A stretch of 64,000 nt of DNA. Source: Heyndrickxia ginsengihumi (lineage in GTDB: Bacteria; Bacillota; Bacilli; Bacillales; Bacillaceae_C). The position numbers and the translations under genes were made by a program. This document shows positions 9,095 to 17,526 of this stretch, piece after piece; position 1 is the first letter of the stretch, and every line of letters begins with the position of its first letter. The notes beneath the pieces are model-generated. The model did not search any database. It saw only the letters and a list, made by a program, of their open reading frames with translations, and was not told the origin of the DNA. The stretch spans positions 124,001 to 188,000 of the forward strand of contig NZ_JAAIWK010000001.1 of NCBI RefSeq assembly GCF_011008565.1. The letters are read 5' to 3'.

Positions 9095-9175
9095 TAAAAA
9101 AGCGCATGTGATTTTCTCTCTAGGTTACTCGCCTTCCATAGGCGGTTGCTGGATCCCAATAACTTTTTATGAATC
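9095..9175 (-). other. Structured spacer between monooxygenase and ATP-grasp genes
   Basis: On the minus strand the spacer contains GATCCAGCAACC, then the hairpin CGCC-TATGGAA-GGCG, then AGTAACC. The CCAGCAACC-hairpin-AAGG order resembles the P3 side of a SAM riboswitch, but the rest of that aptamer (the AGAG...GGAGGGA and GGTGCTAATTCC parts) is absent. It could be a remnant or simply an intercistronic hairpin. Confidence 0.3.
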
Positions 9176-9201
9176 TAAACCTATTAAAAAACAATATTCT
9201 T

Positions 9202-10239
9202 TTAGGAAATCGGCTGCTTTAATAAAGGCATTACTTGTTCTGAAAAGCGCTCCATTTCCTCTAACTGCGGTGAAAATTGCAGTAACAATAAATCTATTCC
9301 TGCCTCTTCATAAGCTTTTATTTTCTCAGCAACTTGTTGTGGTGTACCAATTAAATTCGGTCTTAGCCCACGGTTTGAAACAGAATAATCATACAATTTC
9401 ACTTGCTGTTCTAATTGGGATTTACTAATAAAATCTTGATAGCCTGCGTAACCGCTGTTTACTTTAACATCTGTAATTCTCTCCAATTCAGCCTGTGCCT
9501 CTTCTTCTGTATCTCTGCAAATAACATAAGCGGCCATTCCAAATGATTGTAGCGGTGTTTTATTCGCTTGCTCACGCCGCTTTTTCATGTCCCCAATTTT
9601 TTCTCTTATTTCCTCTACAGTTCCACCGTGCATAACATACGCATCACAAGTATTGACAATCGCCTGTTTGCCACGATCGCTCTCGCCGCCCGCGTAAAGC
9701 TTCGGAAATGGCTTTTGCACTGGCTTTGGCGCGAGTTTTGCGTTTTCAATTTGATAAAAACGGCCATCATATGAAAAAGTTTCTTCTGTCCAAAGTCCTT
9801 TCAATACATCAAGAAACTCTTCTGTTCGATCATATCTTTCATCATGGGCTGTAAAAATACCGCCGTATTGCTTTGCTTCGCCTTCCCACCATGCCGATAC
9901 AACATTCAAAGTAAAGCGGCCATTACTAATATGATCAATATTAGCAGCCATTTTGGCAGTTACGGCTGGATTATGAAAACCAGGGCGTACTGCTGTCATA
10001 ATTTCAATTTTATCTGTAACAGCGGCTAATGCAGCTGCAGTAGACCAAGCTTCAAGGGAATCACTTTCAGGACCTTTAATATCATTTAAATATAACTCTG
10101 CAATAAGTGTTGTATCAAACCCCCACTTTTCAGCAGACTGTATAACTTTCTTTGCATAATCAAAAGTAGGTGGCATAAATTCATTTTCTACATTTCTTAG
10201 CCATCCGCCAAAAATCGGTAACCAAAATCCGTATTTCAT
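9202..10239 (-). CDS. LLM-class flavin-dependent monooxygenase (SsuD/SfnG-like), SAM-riboswitch controlled
   Basis: This 345-residue bacterial-luciferase-like protein starts MKYGFWLPIFGGW and contains the family segments SLEAWSTAAALAAVTDKIE, GRFTLNVVSAWW and LYAGGESDRGK, which build the TIM barrel and FMN/phosphate site. Relatives cleave alkanesulfonates or dimethyl sulfone to release sulfite using FMNH2 and oxygen. The frame stays open upstream through the riboswitch terminator, so the longer start is rejected. The ATG at 10237-10239 has GGGGGAG five bases upstream. A SAM-I riboswitch with its own terminator lies just upstream, which argues for a role in organosulfur use when methionine/SAM is low. 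The exact substrate is unknown, and no reductase or transporter gene is adjacent. Confidence 0.83.
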   Translation of the reverse strand: MKYGFWLPIFGGWLRNVENEFMPPTFDYAKKVIQSAEKWGFDTTLIAELYLNDIKGPESDSLEAWSTAAALAAVTDKIEIMTAVRPGFHNPAVTAKMAANIDHISNGRFTLNVVSAWWEGEAKQYGGIFTAHDERYDRTEEFLDVLKGLWTEETFSYDGRFYQIENAKLAPKPVQKPFPKLYAGGESDRGKQAIVNTCDAYVMHGGTVEEIREKIGDMKKRREQANKTPLQSFGMAAYVICRDTEEEAQAELERITDVKVNSGYAGYQDFISKSQLEQQVKLYDYSVSNRGLRPNLIGTPQQVAEKIKAYEEAGIDLLLLQFSPQLEEMERFSEQVMPLLKQPIS

Positions 10240-10269
10240 TTCTTCTCCCCCAATATTGTTAATAGATAC

Positions 10270-10302
10270 TAAAAAAACTTCTTCGATAAGAAGAAGTTTT
10301 TG
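10270..10302 (-). terminator. Riboswitch expression-platform terminator
   Basis: AAAACTTCTTC and GAAGAAGTTTT (10290-10300 and 10274-10284 on the plus strand) form an 11-bp stem followed by T7 on the minus strand. It lies between the aptamer and the monooxygenase start and would stop transcription when SAM is bound. Confidence 0.9.
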
Positions 10303-10314
10303 ATTAGCCTCTGT

Positions 10315-10417
10315 CTTATCTTTCAGAACAATCCGTTCTGCTGGAATTAGCACCTTTCAGACATAGTCTGCGGTTGCCGGGCTTCATAGGGCCATTCCCT
10401 CCGCCTCTCTTGATAAG
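10315..10417 (-). promoter_or_regulatory. SAM-I riboswitch (S-box)
   Basis: Read on the minus strand it has the full S-box order: CTTATCAAGAG, GGCGGAGGGA, GGCCC...GAAGCCCGGCAACC, AAAGGTGCTAATTCC and a closing GATAAG that pairs with CTTATC (P1). This class lowers expression when S-adenosylmethionine is plentiful. It controls the LLM monooxygenase downstream and possibly the ATP-grasp gene. The stretch upstream to 10575 shows only promoter-like AT-rich sequence. Confidence 0.95.
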
Positions 10418-10575
10418 AATATTTTGTTTTTTTCGTCATCTTAATCCTACTATAAAACTATGGATTGTGCAATTAAAAAGTGGGACATGTTAAGAAAGCA
10501 AACGATCCTTATTAGCATAGAACTAACATCAAAACAATACATAAAGAACAGTTGCTGTATTCCATTTGTATTGAT

Positions 10576-12450
10576 TTAGCCTATTTGTTGCTGTGATGAA
10601 AATTGGCTATTATATAGTTCTGCATAAAACCCGCCTTTTTCTAACAATTGTTGATGTGTGCCTTTTTCAATAACATCACCATGATTCATAACAAGAATGA
10701 TATCCGCATCACGAATCGTTGATAATCTATGGGCAATGACAAAACTTGTTCTGCCCCTCATTAATCTATTCATTGCCTTTTGAATAGCTACTTCTGTACG
10801 AGTATCTACACTACTTGTTGCTTCATCAAGAATTAAAATAGTTGGATCTGCTAATATTGCCCGTGCAATCGTAAGCAATTGCTTTTGCCCCTGAGAAATA
10901 TTGGAGGCTTCTTCATTCAATATCGTGTCATAACCATCTGGAAGAGCACGAATAAAATGATCCGCATATGCTGCTTTAGCTGCCTTCATAATTTCCTCTT
11001 CTGTTGCATCTTCTCGGCCGTATGCAATATTTTCACGAATTGTCCCGTTAAAGAGCCAAGTATCTTGAAGAACCATACCAAACATCTTACGAAGATGCTC
11101 TCTTTTTAAATGCTGAATGTCTACACCGTCAATCGTAATTTTTCCATCGCCCATTTCATAAAAACGCATTAGGAGATTAATCAACGTTGTTTTTCCAGCA
11201 CCAGTGGGACCGACGATAGCAACCATTTGCCCCGGAGCAACATCAATATTCATGTCGTGAATTAACAATTCATTTGGCTTGTATCCAAACTGAACATGTT
11301 GAAAGGATACTTCTCCTTTTGCCTGTGGAATAACTATTGCGTTCTCCATTTCCGCTACTTCTTCTGCTTCATCTAAAATCTCAAATACTCTTTCTGCAGA
11401 TGCAATGGTGGATTGGATAATATTCGCAATGTTAGCCGTTTGTGTAATTGGCTGTGAAAATTGACGCGAATACTGAATAAATGCCTGCACATCCCCAACC
11501 TCAATACGATTTTTCAAAACGAGAATGCCTCCAACTACAGAAACGAACATATAACCAATATTATTGACGAAAGACATGAGCGGCATCATCATTCCGGATA
11601 TAAATTGTGCTCTCCAACCTGCTTGATATAATTTATCATTCAGTTGTTCAAAATGATCAATCGTCTGTTTCTCCTGGCCAAATGCTTTTATGATTTGATG
11701 ACCCGTATACATCTCCTCAACATGTCCGTTTACTTCACCTAATGAACGCTGTTGGCCAATAAAATGCTTTTGTGACCGTTTTGCAATCATCATCGTGACA
11801 ATAATGCTGAGCGGAATGGTAAGTACAACGATTAGCGCTAACAGCGGACTAATCGTTAGCATCATGACAATAACACCAATAATCGTCACTAGTGAGGTAA
11901 TTAATTGCGTCAAGCTTTGTTGTAACGTTGTACTTATATTATCAACATCATTAATTACCCTGCTTAATATTTCACCATGTTGTCTTTCATCGAAATACTT
12001 TAATGGCAACCGGGACAGTTTTTCATTTACATCCTTTCGAATTTGATAAACTGTCTTTTGAGCAACGCCTGCCATCACGTACTGTTGAAGAAAGCTAAAC
12101 AGAGAACTAATCGCATATAAAATAATCAGCATAACAATAATTTTGCCAATATATTGGAAATCGATATGTGCCCCTGGAACCCCTTTTATTTTCATCATCA
12201 TTCCTTCAAACAGCTTCGTTGTTGCTTTCCCCATAATTTTCGGGCTCACTATCGAAAAAATAACACTTAAAATAGCTGCAAAAAATACAGTTAACAACCG
12301 CAAACGGTGAGGCTTCAAATATATGAACAGTCTTCTTAAAGTCCCTTTAAAATCCTTTGCCTTTTGAACAGGCATCGCCATTGCCATGCCATGACGGCCA
12401 CCACCCCGACGGCCGCCGAAGTGAGGAGCTTGTTTTGAATCCTTACTCAT
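10576..12450 (-). CDS. ABC multidrug exporter, catalytic half (YfiC/BmrD type)
   Basis: This is a 624-residue fused exporter subunit. A Gly/Arg/His-rich N-terminus (~10-25) is followed by six membrane helices (~45-330) and an ATPase domain. Walker A GPTGAGKT is at 414-421, the signature is ISQGQ at 518-522, Walker B ends with the catalytic Glu543 (ILILDE), and the switch is AHR. It overlaps the end of the partner gene by four bases (ATGA-type coupling). Together the two form a heterodimeric exporter of the BmrCD/LmrCD/TM287-288 kind, with this subunit supplying the intact Walker B glutamate. Substrates are probably amphiphilic drugs, but the sequence does not define them. Confidence 0.88.
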   Translation of the reverse strand: MSKDSKQAPHFGGRRGGGRHGMAMAMPVQKAKDFKGTLRRLFIYLKPHRLRLLTVFFAAILSVIFSIVSPKIMGKATTKLFEGMMMKIKGVPGAHIDFQYIGKIIVMLIILYAISSLFSFLQQYVMAGVAQKTVYQIRKDVNEKLSRLPLKYFDERQHGEILSRVINDVDNISTTLQQSLTQLITSLVTIIGVIVMMLTISPLLALIVVLTIPLSIIVTMMIAKRSQKHFIGQQRSLGEVNGHVEEMYTGHQIIKAFGQEKQTIDHFEQLNDKLYQAGWRAQFISGMMMPLMSFVNNIGYMFVSVVGGILVLKNRIEVGDVQAFIQYSRQFSQPITQTANIANIIQSTIASAERVFEILDEAEEVAEMENAIVIPQAKGEVSFQHVQFGYKPNELLIHDMNIDVAPGQMVAIVGPTGAGKTTLINLLMRFYEMGDGKITIDGVDIQHLKREHLRKMFGMVLQDTWLFNGTIRENIAYGREDATEEEIMKAAKAAYADHFIRALPDGYDTILNEEASNISQGQKQLLTIARAILADPTILILDEATSSVDTRTEVAIQKAMNRLMRGRTSFVIAHRLSTIRDADIILVMNHGDVIEKGTHQQLLEKGGFYAELYNSQFSSQQQIG

Positions 12451-14177
12451 ACGATCTCCTCCTCTGCCAACTGAGATGATACAATTTCTTTATAAACTTG
12501 ACATGTATTTAATAGCTCATGATGAGTGCCAATTCCTGCAATTTCCCCTTCATCTAACACGATAATACGATCTGCATCCATTACTGTGCTGACTCTCTGG
12601 GCTACGATTAAAAGGCATGCATCTCTTATTTCTGTTTTTAAAGCATTGCGTAGTGCCGCATCCGTTTTAAAATCAAGGGCAGAAAAGCTATCATCAAGTA
12701 GATAAAATTCTGCTTTCCTGAGTAATGCCCGCGCAATTGAAAGACGTTGCTTTTGCCCACCAGAAATATTCGTTCCCCCTTGGGAAATCGTTGACTGATA
12801 ACCTTCTGCCATTTCAGAAATAAAAGACGCTGCTTGAGCAACTTCAGCTGCATGCTGAATTTCCTCATGATCCGCATGCTCATTTCCATACCGAATATTA
12901 TCGGCAATCGTCCCTGTAAACAATACAGCTTTTTGCGGAACAAAGCCGATTTTTTTTCGCAGCTCAACTTGACTCATCGCCCGTACATCAATGCCATCAA
13001 TCAAAATACGACCGCTACTTACATCAAAAAATCTTGGAATTAAATTTAATAAAGTCGACTTTCCGGACCCCGTTCCTCCAATAATCGCGGTAACCTCTCC
13101 AGGTCCTGCCTTAAATGAAATATTCGCCAAAGCTGGTTTCTCTGCGTTTTCATAATAGAAAGAAACATTTTGGAATTCAATTGTTCCTCTAATAGTTTGT
13201 TCCGGCGTTTCCGGACTTTCAGGATCTAAAATATTCGCTTCGATCTTGAGTACTTCATTAATACGGGTGGCTGATACAGATGCTCTAGGAATTAAAATAA
13301 ACATCATTGACATCATTACAAATGAAAACATGATTTGTGTCGCATATTGAATAAATGCCATTAAATCCCCTACTTGCATATCTCCATGATCAATGCGAAT
13401 ACCCCCAAACCAAATAATTGAAATCATAGAGAAGTTTAAAATGAGCATCATAGCCGGCATCATGACTGCCATAATTTTATTTACTCGAATAGCCGTATTG
13501 GTAACATCTAGATTTGCTTGTTCAAATCGTTTTTTTTCAAATGCAATACGACTAAATGCACGAATAACACGAATACCTGTTAGATTTTCACGCATCACCC
13601 GATTGAGAGCGTCTAATTTTTTTTGCATCTTTCGAAATAATGGAATTGCCCTTGATTGGACAAATAAAATAACGAGTATAAGAATCGGTATTGATACAAC
13701 AAAGACCCACGAAAGCTGAGCATCACGGGACAATGCCATTATCATTCCTCCGATACACATTAATGGAGCCATCACCATCATTCTTAACATGATCGTCAAT
13801 ACTTGTTGAACTTGGAAAATATCATTCGTTGTTCTTGTAATTAATGATGCTGTCCCAATTTTGTCAAACTCTTGTTGTGAAAGGCTTTCAACATGTGAGA
13901 AAACCTTGCTGCGAATTGTTCTCCCAAAGCCAGTCGCTGACTTTGCCGTAAAAAAGCTGGCCGCAACCGAACAAAGCATCCCACCAACCGCAACAAGCAA
14001 CATAAACGCTCCGATTTTCCATATATACGAAATATCTCCGTTTACCACTCCTTTATCTACGATATCCGACATTAAAGTTGGCAAATAAAGTTCAGACAAT
14101 GTTTGCAAAAAAACAAGTATGATAGCTAACATGACTTGAAGTCTATAAGCCTTTAAGTAGCGAAACAGCTTGAACAT
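12447..14177 (-). CDS. ABC multidrug exporter, degenerate-site half (YfiB/BmrC type)
   Basis: This 576-residue partner subunit has six membrane helices (~12-300) and an ATPase domain with Walker A GGTGSGKS (367-374) and signature ISGGQ (471-475). The Walker B motif reads FYLLDD, so Asp496 replaces the catalytic Glu, and the switch histidine is Gln527 (VAQRVST). Both changes mark the non-hydrolysing site of asymmetric ABC exporters. The gene is first of the exporter pair and starts 13 bases after the MarR regulator gene ends, so marR, this gene and its partner form one operon. Confidence 0.88.
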   Translation of the reverse strand: MFKLFRYLKAYRLQVMLAIILVFLQTLSELYLPTLMSDIVDKGVVNGDISYIWKIGAFMLLVAVGGMLCSVAASFFTAKSATGFGRTIRSKVFSHVESLSQQEFDKIGTASLITRTTNDIFQVQQVLTIMLRMMVMAPLMCIGGMIMALSRDAQLSWVFVVSIPILILVILFVQSRAIPLFRKMQKKLDALNRVMRENLTGIRVIRAFSRIAFEKKRFEQANLDVTNTAIRVNKIMAVMMPAMMLILNFSMISIIWFGGIRIDHGDMQVGDLMAFIQYATQIMFSFVMMSMMFILIPRASVSATRINEVLKIEANILDPESPETPEQTIRGTIEFQNVSFYYENAEKPALANISFKAGPGEVTAIIGGTGSGKSTLLNLIPRFFDVSSGRILIDGIDVRAMSQVELRKKIGFVPQKAVLFTGTIADNIRYGNEHADHEEIQHAAEVAQAASFISEMAEGYQSTISQGGTNISGGQKQRLSIARALLRKAEFYLLDDSFSALDFKTDAALRNALKTEIRDACLLIVAQRVSTVMDADRIIVLDEGEIAGIGTHHELLNTCQVYKEIVSSQLAEEEIV

Positions 14178-14190
14178 AATAATATTCTCC

Positions 14191-14634
14191 TTACTCCATA
14201 TTATCGATATATTGAATCACTTTTTCTAATTGTTGAATAAGCTCCTTACACTCTTCCTCCCCTACAAATTCCACTAATCCATTGAAAAACTGTTCCCTAG
14301 CCTTTTCAGCTTTTTGCATCATTTCCTTACCTTGATCAGTTAGTTCTATCCGAACCATCCTACGATCATTTGGGTCAATTTCACGGATTACCAAACCTTT
14401 TTTCTCTAAGTCATTGATTAATTGTGTAACAGTTGAAGATGTAACTTGAAGATGCTGACTAATTTTTGAAACACTAATTCCTGTTTCTTTTGAAGACTTA
14501 TAGATAACCATCAGCATACGCACTTCACTTGGCTTCAGTCCATCCACATTAAAAAAGGCTGCAAAACGCAATTTTCTAAATTTATATAAGGCATTATATA
14601 ACTGCTGAACAACTTCACTATGTTCCTGATCCAC
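14191..14634 (-). CDS. MarR-family repressor of the ABC exporter operon
   Basis: This 147-residue protein has a MarR winged helix: SVSKISQHLQVTSSTVTQLINDLEKKGLV (helix-turn-helix), then the wing DPNDRRMVRIELTDQG. It is the first gene of an operon with the two ABC exporter subunits, the usual layout for a ligand-responsive autorepressor. A perfect 11-bp inverted repeat lies 26 bases upstream of its start (14660-14690) and is the likely operator. The inducing ligand is unknown. Confidence 0.88.
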   Translation of the reverse strand: MDQEHSEVVQQLYNALYKFRKLRFAAFFNVDGLKPSEVRMLMVIYKSSKETGISVSKISQHLQVTSSTVTQLINDLEKKGLVIREIDPNDRRMVRIELTDQGKEMMQKAEKAREQFFNGLVEFVGEEECKELIQQLEKVIQYIDNME

Positions 14635-14659
14635 TTTTCTTTTCTCACTCCATTTTATA

Positions 14660-14690
14660 TAGTTTACTTATTAATTAATTAAGTAAACTA
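14660..14690. promoter_or_regulatory. Perfect dyad upstream of marR, likely operator
   Basis: TAGTTTACTTA (14660-14670) and TAAGTAAACTA (14680-14690) are perfect inverted copies separated by nine bases of TAATTAAT-like sequence. The centre is itself palindromic. Position in the marR promoter region suggests autorepression. Confidence 0.7.
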
Positions 14691-14773
14691 ATTATATACA
14701 CTCCCTATTGTAAAAAAGCTGTCTAAATAGGTAACGGGAGCAGTTTACAGGTGCAAAATAGTAAACAATAGTG

Positions 14774-14806
14774 TAAAAAAATCCTATTCGCTTATGAATC
14801 GGATTC
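14774..14806 (-). terminator. Terminator for the small zinc-ribbon gene operon
   Basis: On the minus strand AATCCGATTC...GAATAGGATT forms an imperfect stem followed by T7. It lies about 160 bases past the stop at 14967. The rest of 14691-14966 holds no gene I can support. Confidence 0.65.
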
Positions 14807-14966
14807 CTTTTCTTTGTTAATATATAAGGTTCAATGCTGTTTTAAAAGGTGAATCAGCAATGAAATCCATACACTAATTAACAAAAATCTGTTGTATAAC
14901 AGATAGACTCTGAAATATGTTAAAAATTATTTATTTTAATCAACTAAAATTAGTCTTTGAGATAAA

Positions 14967-15158
14967 TTATTGATTATCTATAAAGGAAATATTCCCTTTT
15001 CCGAAAAGATGCTTTATGGCAGAAAAGCGTATGTTATCGTTACATTGTTCACAAAGATAATATTTTGTTTTTCCCTGTTTATAAAGTTTGTATTGATAGT
15101 TTTCTTCAGAAAGTTCAAACTTTTTAACACAACTACTGCACGTAACGTAGTAAGACAT
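14967..15158 (-). CDS. Small four-cysteine zinc-ribbon-like protein
   Basis: This 63-residue protein has two CxxC pairs, CSSC at ~7-10 and CEQC at ~36-39, separated by a basic, aromatic stretch. This is the pattern of a single zinc ribbon, and it resembles the small YlaI/DUF2197-type proteins of Bacillus. A strong ribosome site (GGAGGGGG) lies before the ATG, which supports it as a real gene. It starts 33 bases after the stop of a MarR-type gene on the same strand, so they are probably cotranscribed. Function is unknown; RNA or protein binding is a guess. Confidence 0.7.
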   Translation of the reverse strand: MSYYVTCSSCVKKFELSEENYQYKLYKQGKTKYYLCEQCNDNIRFSAIKHLFGKGNISFIDNQ

Positions 15159-15191
15159 ATTATATTACCCCCTCCACCTTGTTGAGACCCT

Positions 15192-15644
15192 CTATTCCTC
15201 CAGTAATAATTCATACAATTCTTCTTGAATGGATAATAATGACTCTATTTTTTCTGGTGATAATTTTTTCAAAGCACGATTCATCCTTTGGAATAAACCA
15301 CTTGGGTCCTCGAAGATTTGTTGAACCTGCTGTTCACCCTTCGCCGTTAGTTTAAGCTGTACTTCTCGACGATTATTTTCTGGTATACTTCTTTCTATTA
15401 ATCCTGCGGAAACTAATCCTTCAATACTCGTACTAAGTGTACTTTTAGAAAATTGGAGATGTTCAACTAAAGTTTTCTGCGGCATAGTTACGCCTGCTTG
15501 GATTACTTGTAATATCCAGAATTGAGGCATTGTTAAATCACTCTTCGAGATAACCTCTAAACCCCATTTACGAAAAAGCTTATGCATTTCTCTGAAAGAA
15601 GTAAGCACTGCTTTTGTTTGACTTCTTTGTGAATTACTGTCCAT
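15192..15644 (-). CDS. MarR-family transcriptional regulator
   Basis: The 150-residue protein has a MarR winged helix (TLVEHLQFSKSTLSTSIEGLVSAGLI, then a wing with ENNRREVQLKLTAKG). It leads a two-gene unit with a small zinc-ribbon protein. Two perfect inverted repeats lie within 105 bases upstream of the start and are likely operators. No exporter or enzyme gene is adjacent, so the regulated pathway is unknown. It is only distantly similar to the other MarR protein at 14191-14634. Confidence 0.85.
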   Translation of the reverse strand: MDSNSQRSQTKAVLTSFREMHKLFRKWGLEVISKSDLTMPQFWILQVIQAGVTMPQKTLVEHLQFSKSTLSTSIEGLVSAGLIERSIPENNRREVQLKLTAKGEQQVQQIFEDPSGLFQRMNRALKKLSPEKIESLLSIQEELYELLLEE

Positions 15645-15671
15645 TTTTGAAACACACCTTTTTGTCTAATT

Positions 15672-15714
15672 ATGAATAGTACGAAATTGAATTGTTCGAA
15701 AAAGAACTATTCAT
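15672..15714. promoter_or_regulatory. Dyad 1 upstream of second marR gene
   Basis: ATGAATAGT (15672-15680) and ACTATTCAT (15706-15714) are perfect inverted copies, 28-43 bases and beyond from the gene start, with ACGAA/TTCGA as additional inner symmetry. Candidate MarR operator. Confidence 0.5.
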
Positions 15715-15746
15715 CTTAATGTTAGTATACATCCATTAAGATGAAT
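15709..15746. promoter_or_regulatory. Dyad 2 upstream of second marR gene
   Basis: ATTCATCTTAATG (15709-15721) and CATTAAGATGAAT (15734-15746) are perfect 13-bp inverted copies with a 12-base spacer. It shares the ATTCAT end with dyad 1, so two regulator dimers could bind side by side. Confidence 0.55.
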
Positions 15747-15971
15747 GTCAATAGGCCAATATTAGCCCTAGTTTTATTTAGAAAAACAGCAGGTGGAGAT
15801 TTAACGAGCTATTTCTTATGATAAATCCAATCGTAAACAGATTTATTTACTTAGAAATGAGCTAGACGGTTTCCTCTTCAAAGATTACTTTCCACAGGGG
15901 TCCAAGAGCCCCATAACTTCACTCCAATCAATTTTATGAAGGATGGATAAAAAAATAAACAGGCAAATTAA

Positions 15972-16020
15972 AAGAGCTAGATACTACTCATAACAATGAA
16001 AATTGAGTAGTATCTAACTC
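15972..16020 (-). terminator. Terminator of the amino acid ABC operon
   Basis: TAGATACTACTCA (15978-15990) and TGAGTAGTATCTA (16004-16016) form a perfect 13-bp stem, extended by AGAG/CTCT, with a TTTT stretch on the minus strand. The gene-free interval 15747-15971 upstream shows only a weak trace of the GC-rich intergenic repeat (CCACAGGGG, around 15890). Confidence 0.9.
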
Positions 16021-16029
16021 TATAAAACA

Positions 16030-16752
16030 CTATAACACTTTACTTAAAAATGTTTTTGTGCGATCATGTTGCGGATTTTCAAATAATGCTTTTGGTTGAT
16101 TCTCTTCAATGATATAGCCGCCATCCATAAAAATAACACGATCTCCGACTTCACGTGCAAATCCCATTTCATGTGTAACAACAATCATTGTCATTCCTTC
16201 TTCCGCAAGCTGTTTCATTACTTCTAACACTTCTCCAACCATTTCAGGATCTAGTGCAGAAGTCGGTTCATCAAACAACATGACTTTTGGTTCCATCGCC
16301 AACGCACGAGCAATTGCAACCCGTTGCTTCTGTCCTCCTGAAAGAGAATCAGGGTAGACATTCGCTTTATCAGCTAAACCTACTTTCTCCAGGAGGCTCA
16401 TTGCCTTCTCCACTGCATCAGATTTTTTCTTTTTCCGAACAATTAGCGGGGCCATTGTAATATTTTCCAAAACTGTTTTATGCGGGAAAAGATGAAAGTG
16501 CTGGAAGACCATCCCAACTTCAGTACGTACTTCATTTATATTTGTATGTTTATCTGCAATATCAATTCCATCAATATAAACATGCCCATCACTAATCTCC
16601 TCTAATAAGTTTAAGCAGCGGAGGAATGTTGATTTTCCAGATCCAGAAGGTCCAATGACAACGACAACTTCTTTCGGCTTAATTTCAATATTAATATCTT
16701 TTAAAACTTCTAATTGGCCATACGTTTTTTTCAAACCTTGTACAGAAATCAT
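16030..16752 (-). CDS. Polar amino acid ABC transporter, ATPase (GlnQ/ArtR type)
   Basis: The 240-residue ATPase has Walker [10 protein letters not shown] at ~32-40, the family stretch [13 protein letters not shown], signature LSGGQ and Walker [16 protein letters not shown]. It energises uptake by the permease and lipoprotein encoded upstream. Sequence and component lengths (269/218/240 residues) most resemble B. subtilis ArtPQR (arginine) though glutamine uptake is also possible. It overlaps the permease gene by four bases. Confidence 0.88.
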   Translation of the reverse strand: MISVQGLKKTYGQLEVLKDINIEIKPKEVVVVIGPSGSGKSTFLRCLNLLEEISDGHVYIDGIDIADKHTNINEVRTEVGMVFQHFHLFPHKTVLENITMAPLIVRKKKKSDAVEKAMSLLEKVGLADKANVYPDSLSGGQKQRVAIARALAMEPKVMLFDEPTSALDPEMVGEVLEVMKQLAEEGMTMIVVTHEMGFAREVGDRVIFMDGGYIIEENQPKALFENPQHDRTKTFLSKVL

Positions 16753-17405
16753 TGTTTAATGAACCTCCTTTCGACATAGTTTAATATTTGGGTCAAGCAA
16801 AGCGTTAAAATTAAATAAATAAGAGCGACGGTAATGTACGGTTCCCAAACACGCATGTATTCACCTTGGACAGCACGTCCCCAATACATTAATTCAGGTG
16901 CTGCGATAATTGCAGCTAGTGACGAATCTTTTAATAGTGTAATAAATTCATTTCCAAGTGCTGGAATCATCCGTTTAAAAGCTTGTGGGATAATAACATG
17001 ACGCATCGCCTGTGCATGTGTCAAACCGAGCGAACGAGCTGCCTCCATTTGCCCCTTATCAATTGACTGAATACCAGCACGAAAAATCTCAGCAATATAG
17101 GCAGCAGAATTTAATGACAAAGCTGTTATACCAGATACGATTGGATTAACCGGCTGCATAAAAATAGGCATTACGCAAAAATGAATTAAAAATATCTGCA
17201 CAAGCATTGGCGTTCCCCGAAAGAAATCTATATAACAAATAAATGGGATGCGAACCGCCCTATTTTTCGACATTTTTCCAATGCCTATCAGCAGACCTAA
17301 AACCGTCCCGATAATAACAGCGGATAATGATATGCCTAATGTAAGTAATGTCCCTTTTAGAAACAAGGGAAGATATTCTATGATAATATCAAAACGAAAA
17401 TTCAT
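16749..17405 (-). CDS. Polar amino acid ABC transporter, permease (ArtQ/GlnP type)
   Basis: The 218-residue His/Glu/Gln/Arg-family permease has about five membrane helices. The EAA loop that contacts the ATPase reads [23 protein letters not shown]. An N-terminal [16 protein letters not shown] helix is typical of the family. It lies between the binding-protein gene (121 bases upstream) and the ATPase gene (four-base overlap). Confidence 0.88.
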   Translation of the reverse strand: MNFRFDIIIEYLPLFLKGTLLTLGISLSAVIIGTVLGLLIGIGKMSKNRAVRIPFICYIDFFRGTPMLVQIFLIHFCVMPIFMQPVNPIVSGITALSLNSAAYIAEIFRAGIQSIDKGQMEAARSLGLTHAQAMRHVIIPQAFKRMIPALGNEFITLLKDSSLAAIIAAPELMYWGRAVQGEYMRVWEPYITVALIYLILTLCLTQILNYVERRFIKQ

Positions 17406-17494
17406 ATGCTTGCTCCTCTCTTATACTTCAATTCCATAGATGTATTAAAGGAAACCAGCATATGACGGCTTCCCTGTTTCTTTACCTAAAAGGA

Positions 17495-17512
17495 GCGTAA
17501 CATAAGTTACGC
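17495..17512 (-). terminator. Intercistronic hairpin after the binding-protein gene
   Basis: GCGTAAC and GTTACGC form a perfect 7-bp stem with a 4-base loop, followed on the minus strand by TCCTTTTAGG. It probably acts as a partial terminator or RNA-stabilising hairpin that raises binding-protein mRNA over permease mRNA. Confidence 0.5.
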
Positions 17513-17526
17513 CAGTTCATTTTTTA

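Noticed and set aside
10240-10353. Longer N-terminus for the LLM monooxygenase
   Set aside because: The extra 38 codons run through the riboswitch terminator and have no ribosome site, whereas ATG 10239 has GGGGGAG.
17406-17526. Extra small gene between the binding-protein and permease genes
   Set aside because: Only a short hairpin and no frame with a ribosome site is present.
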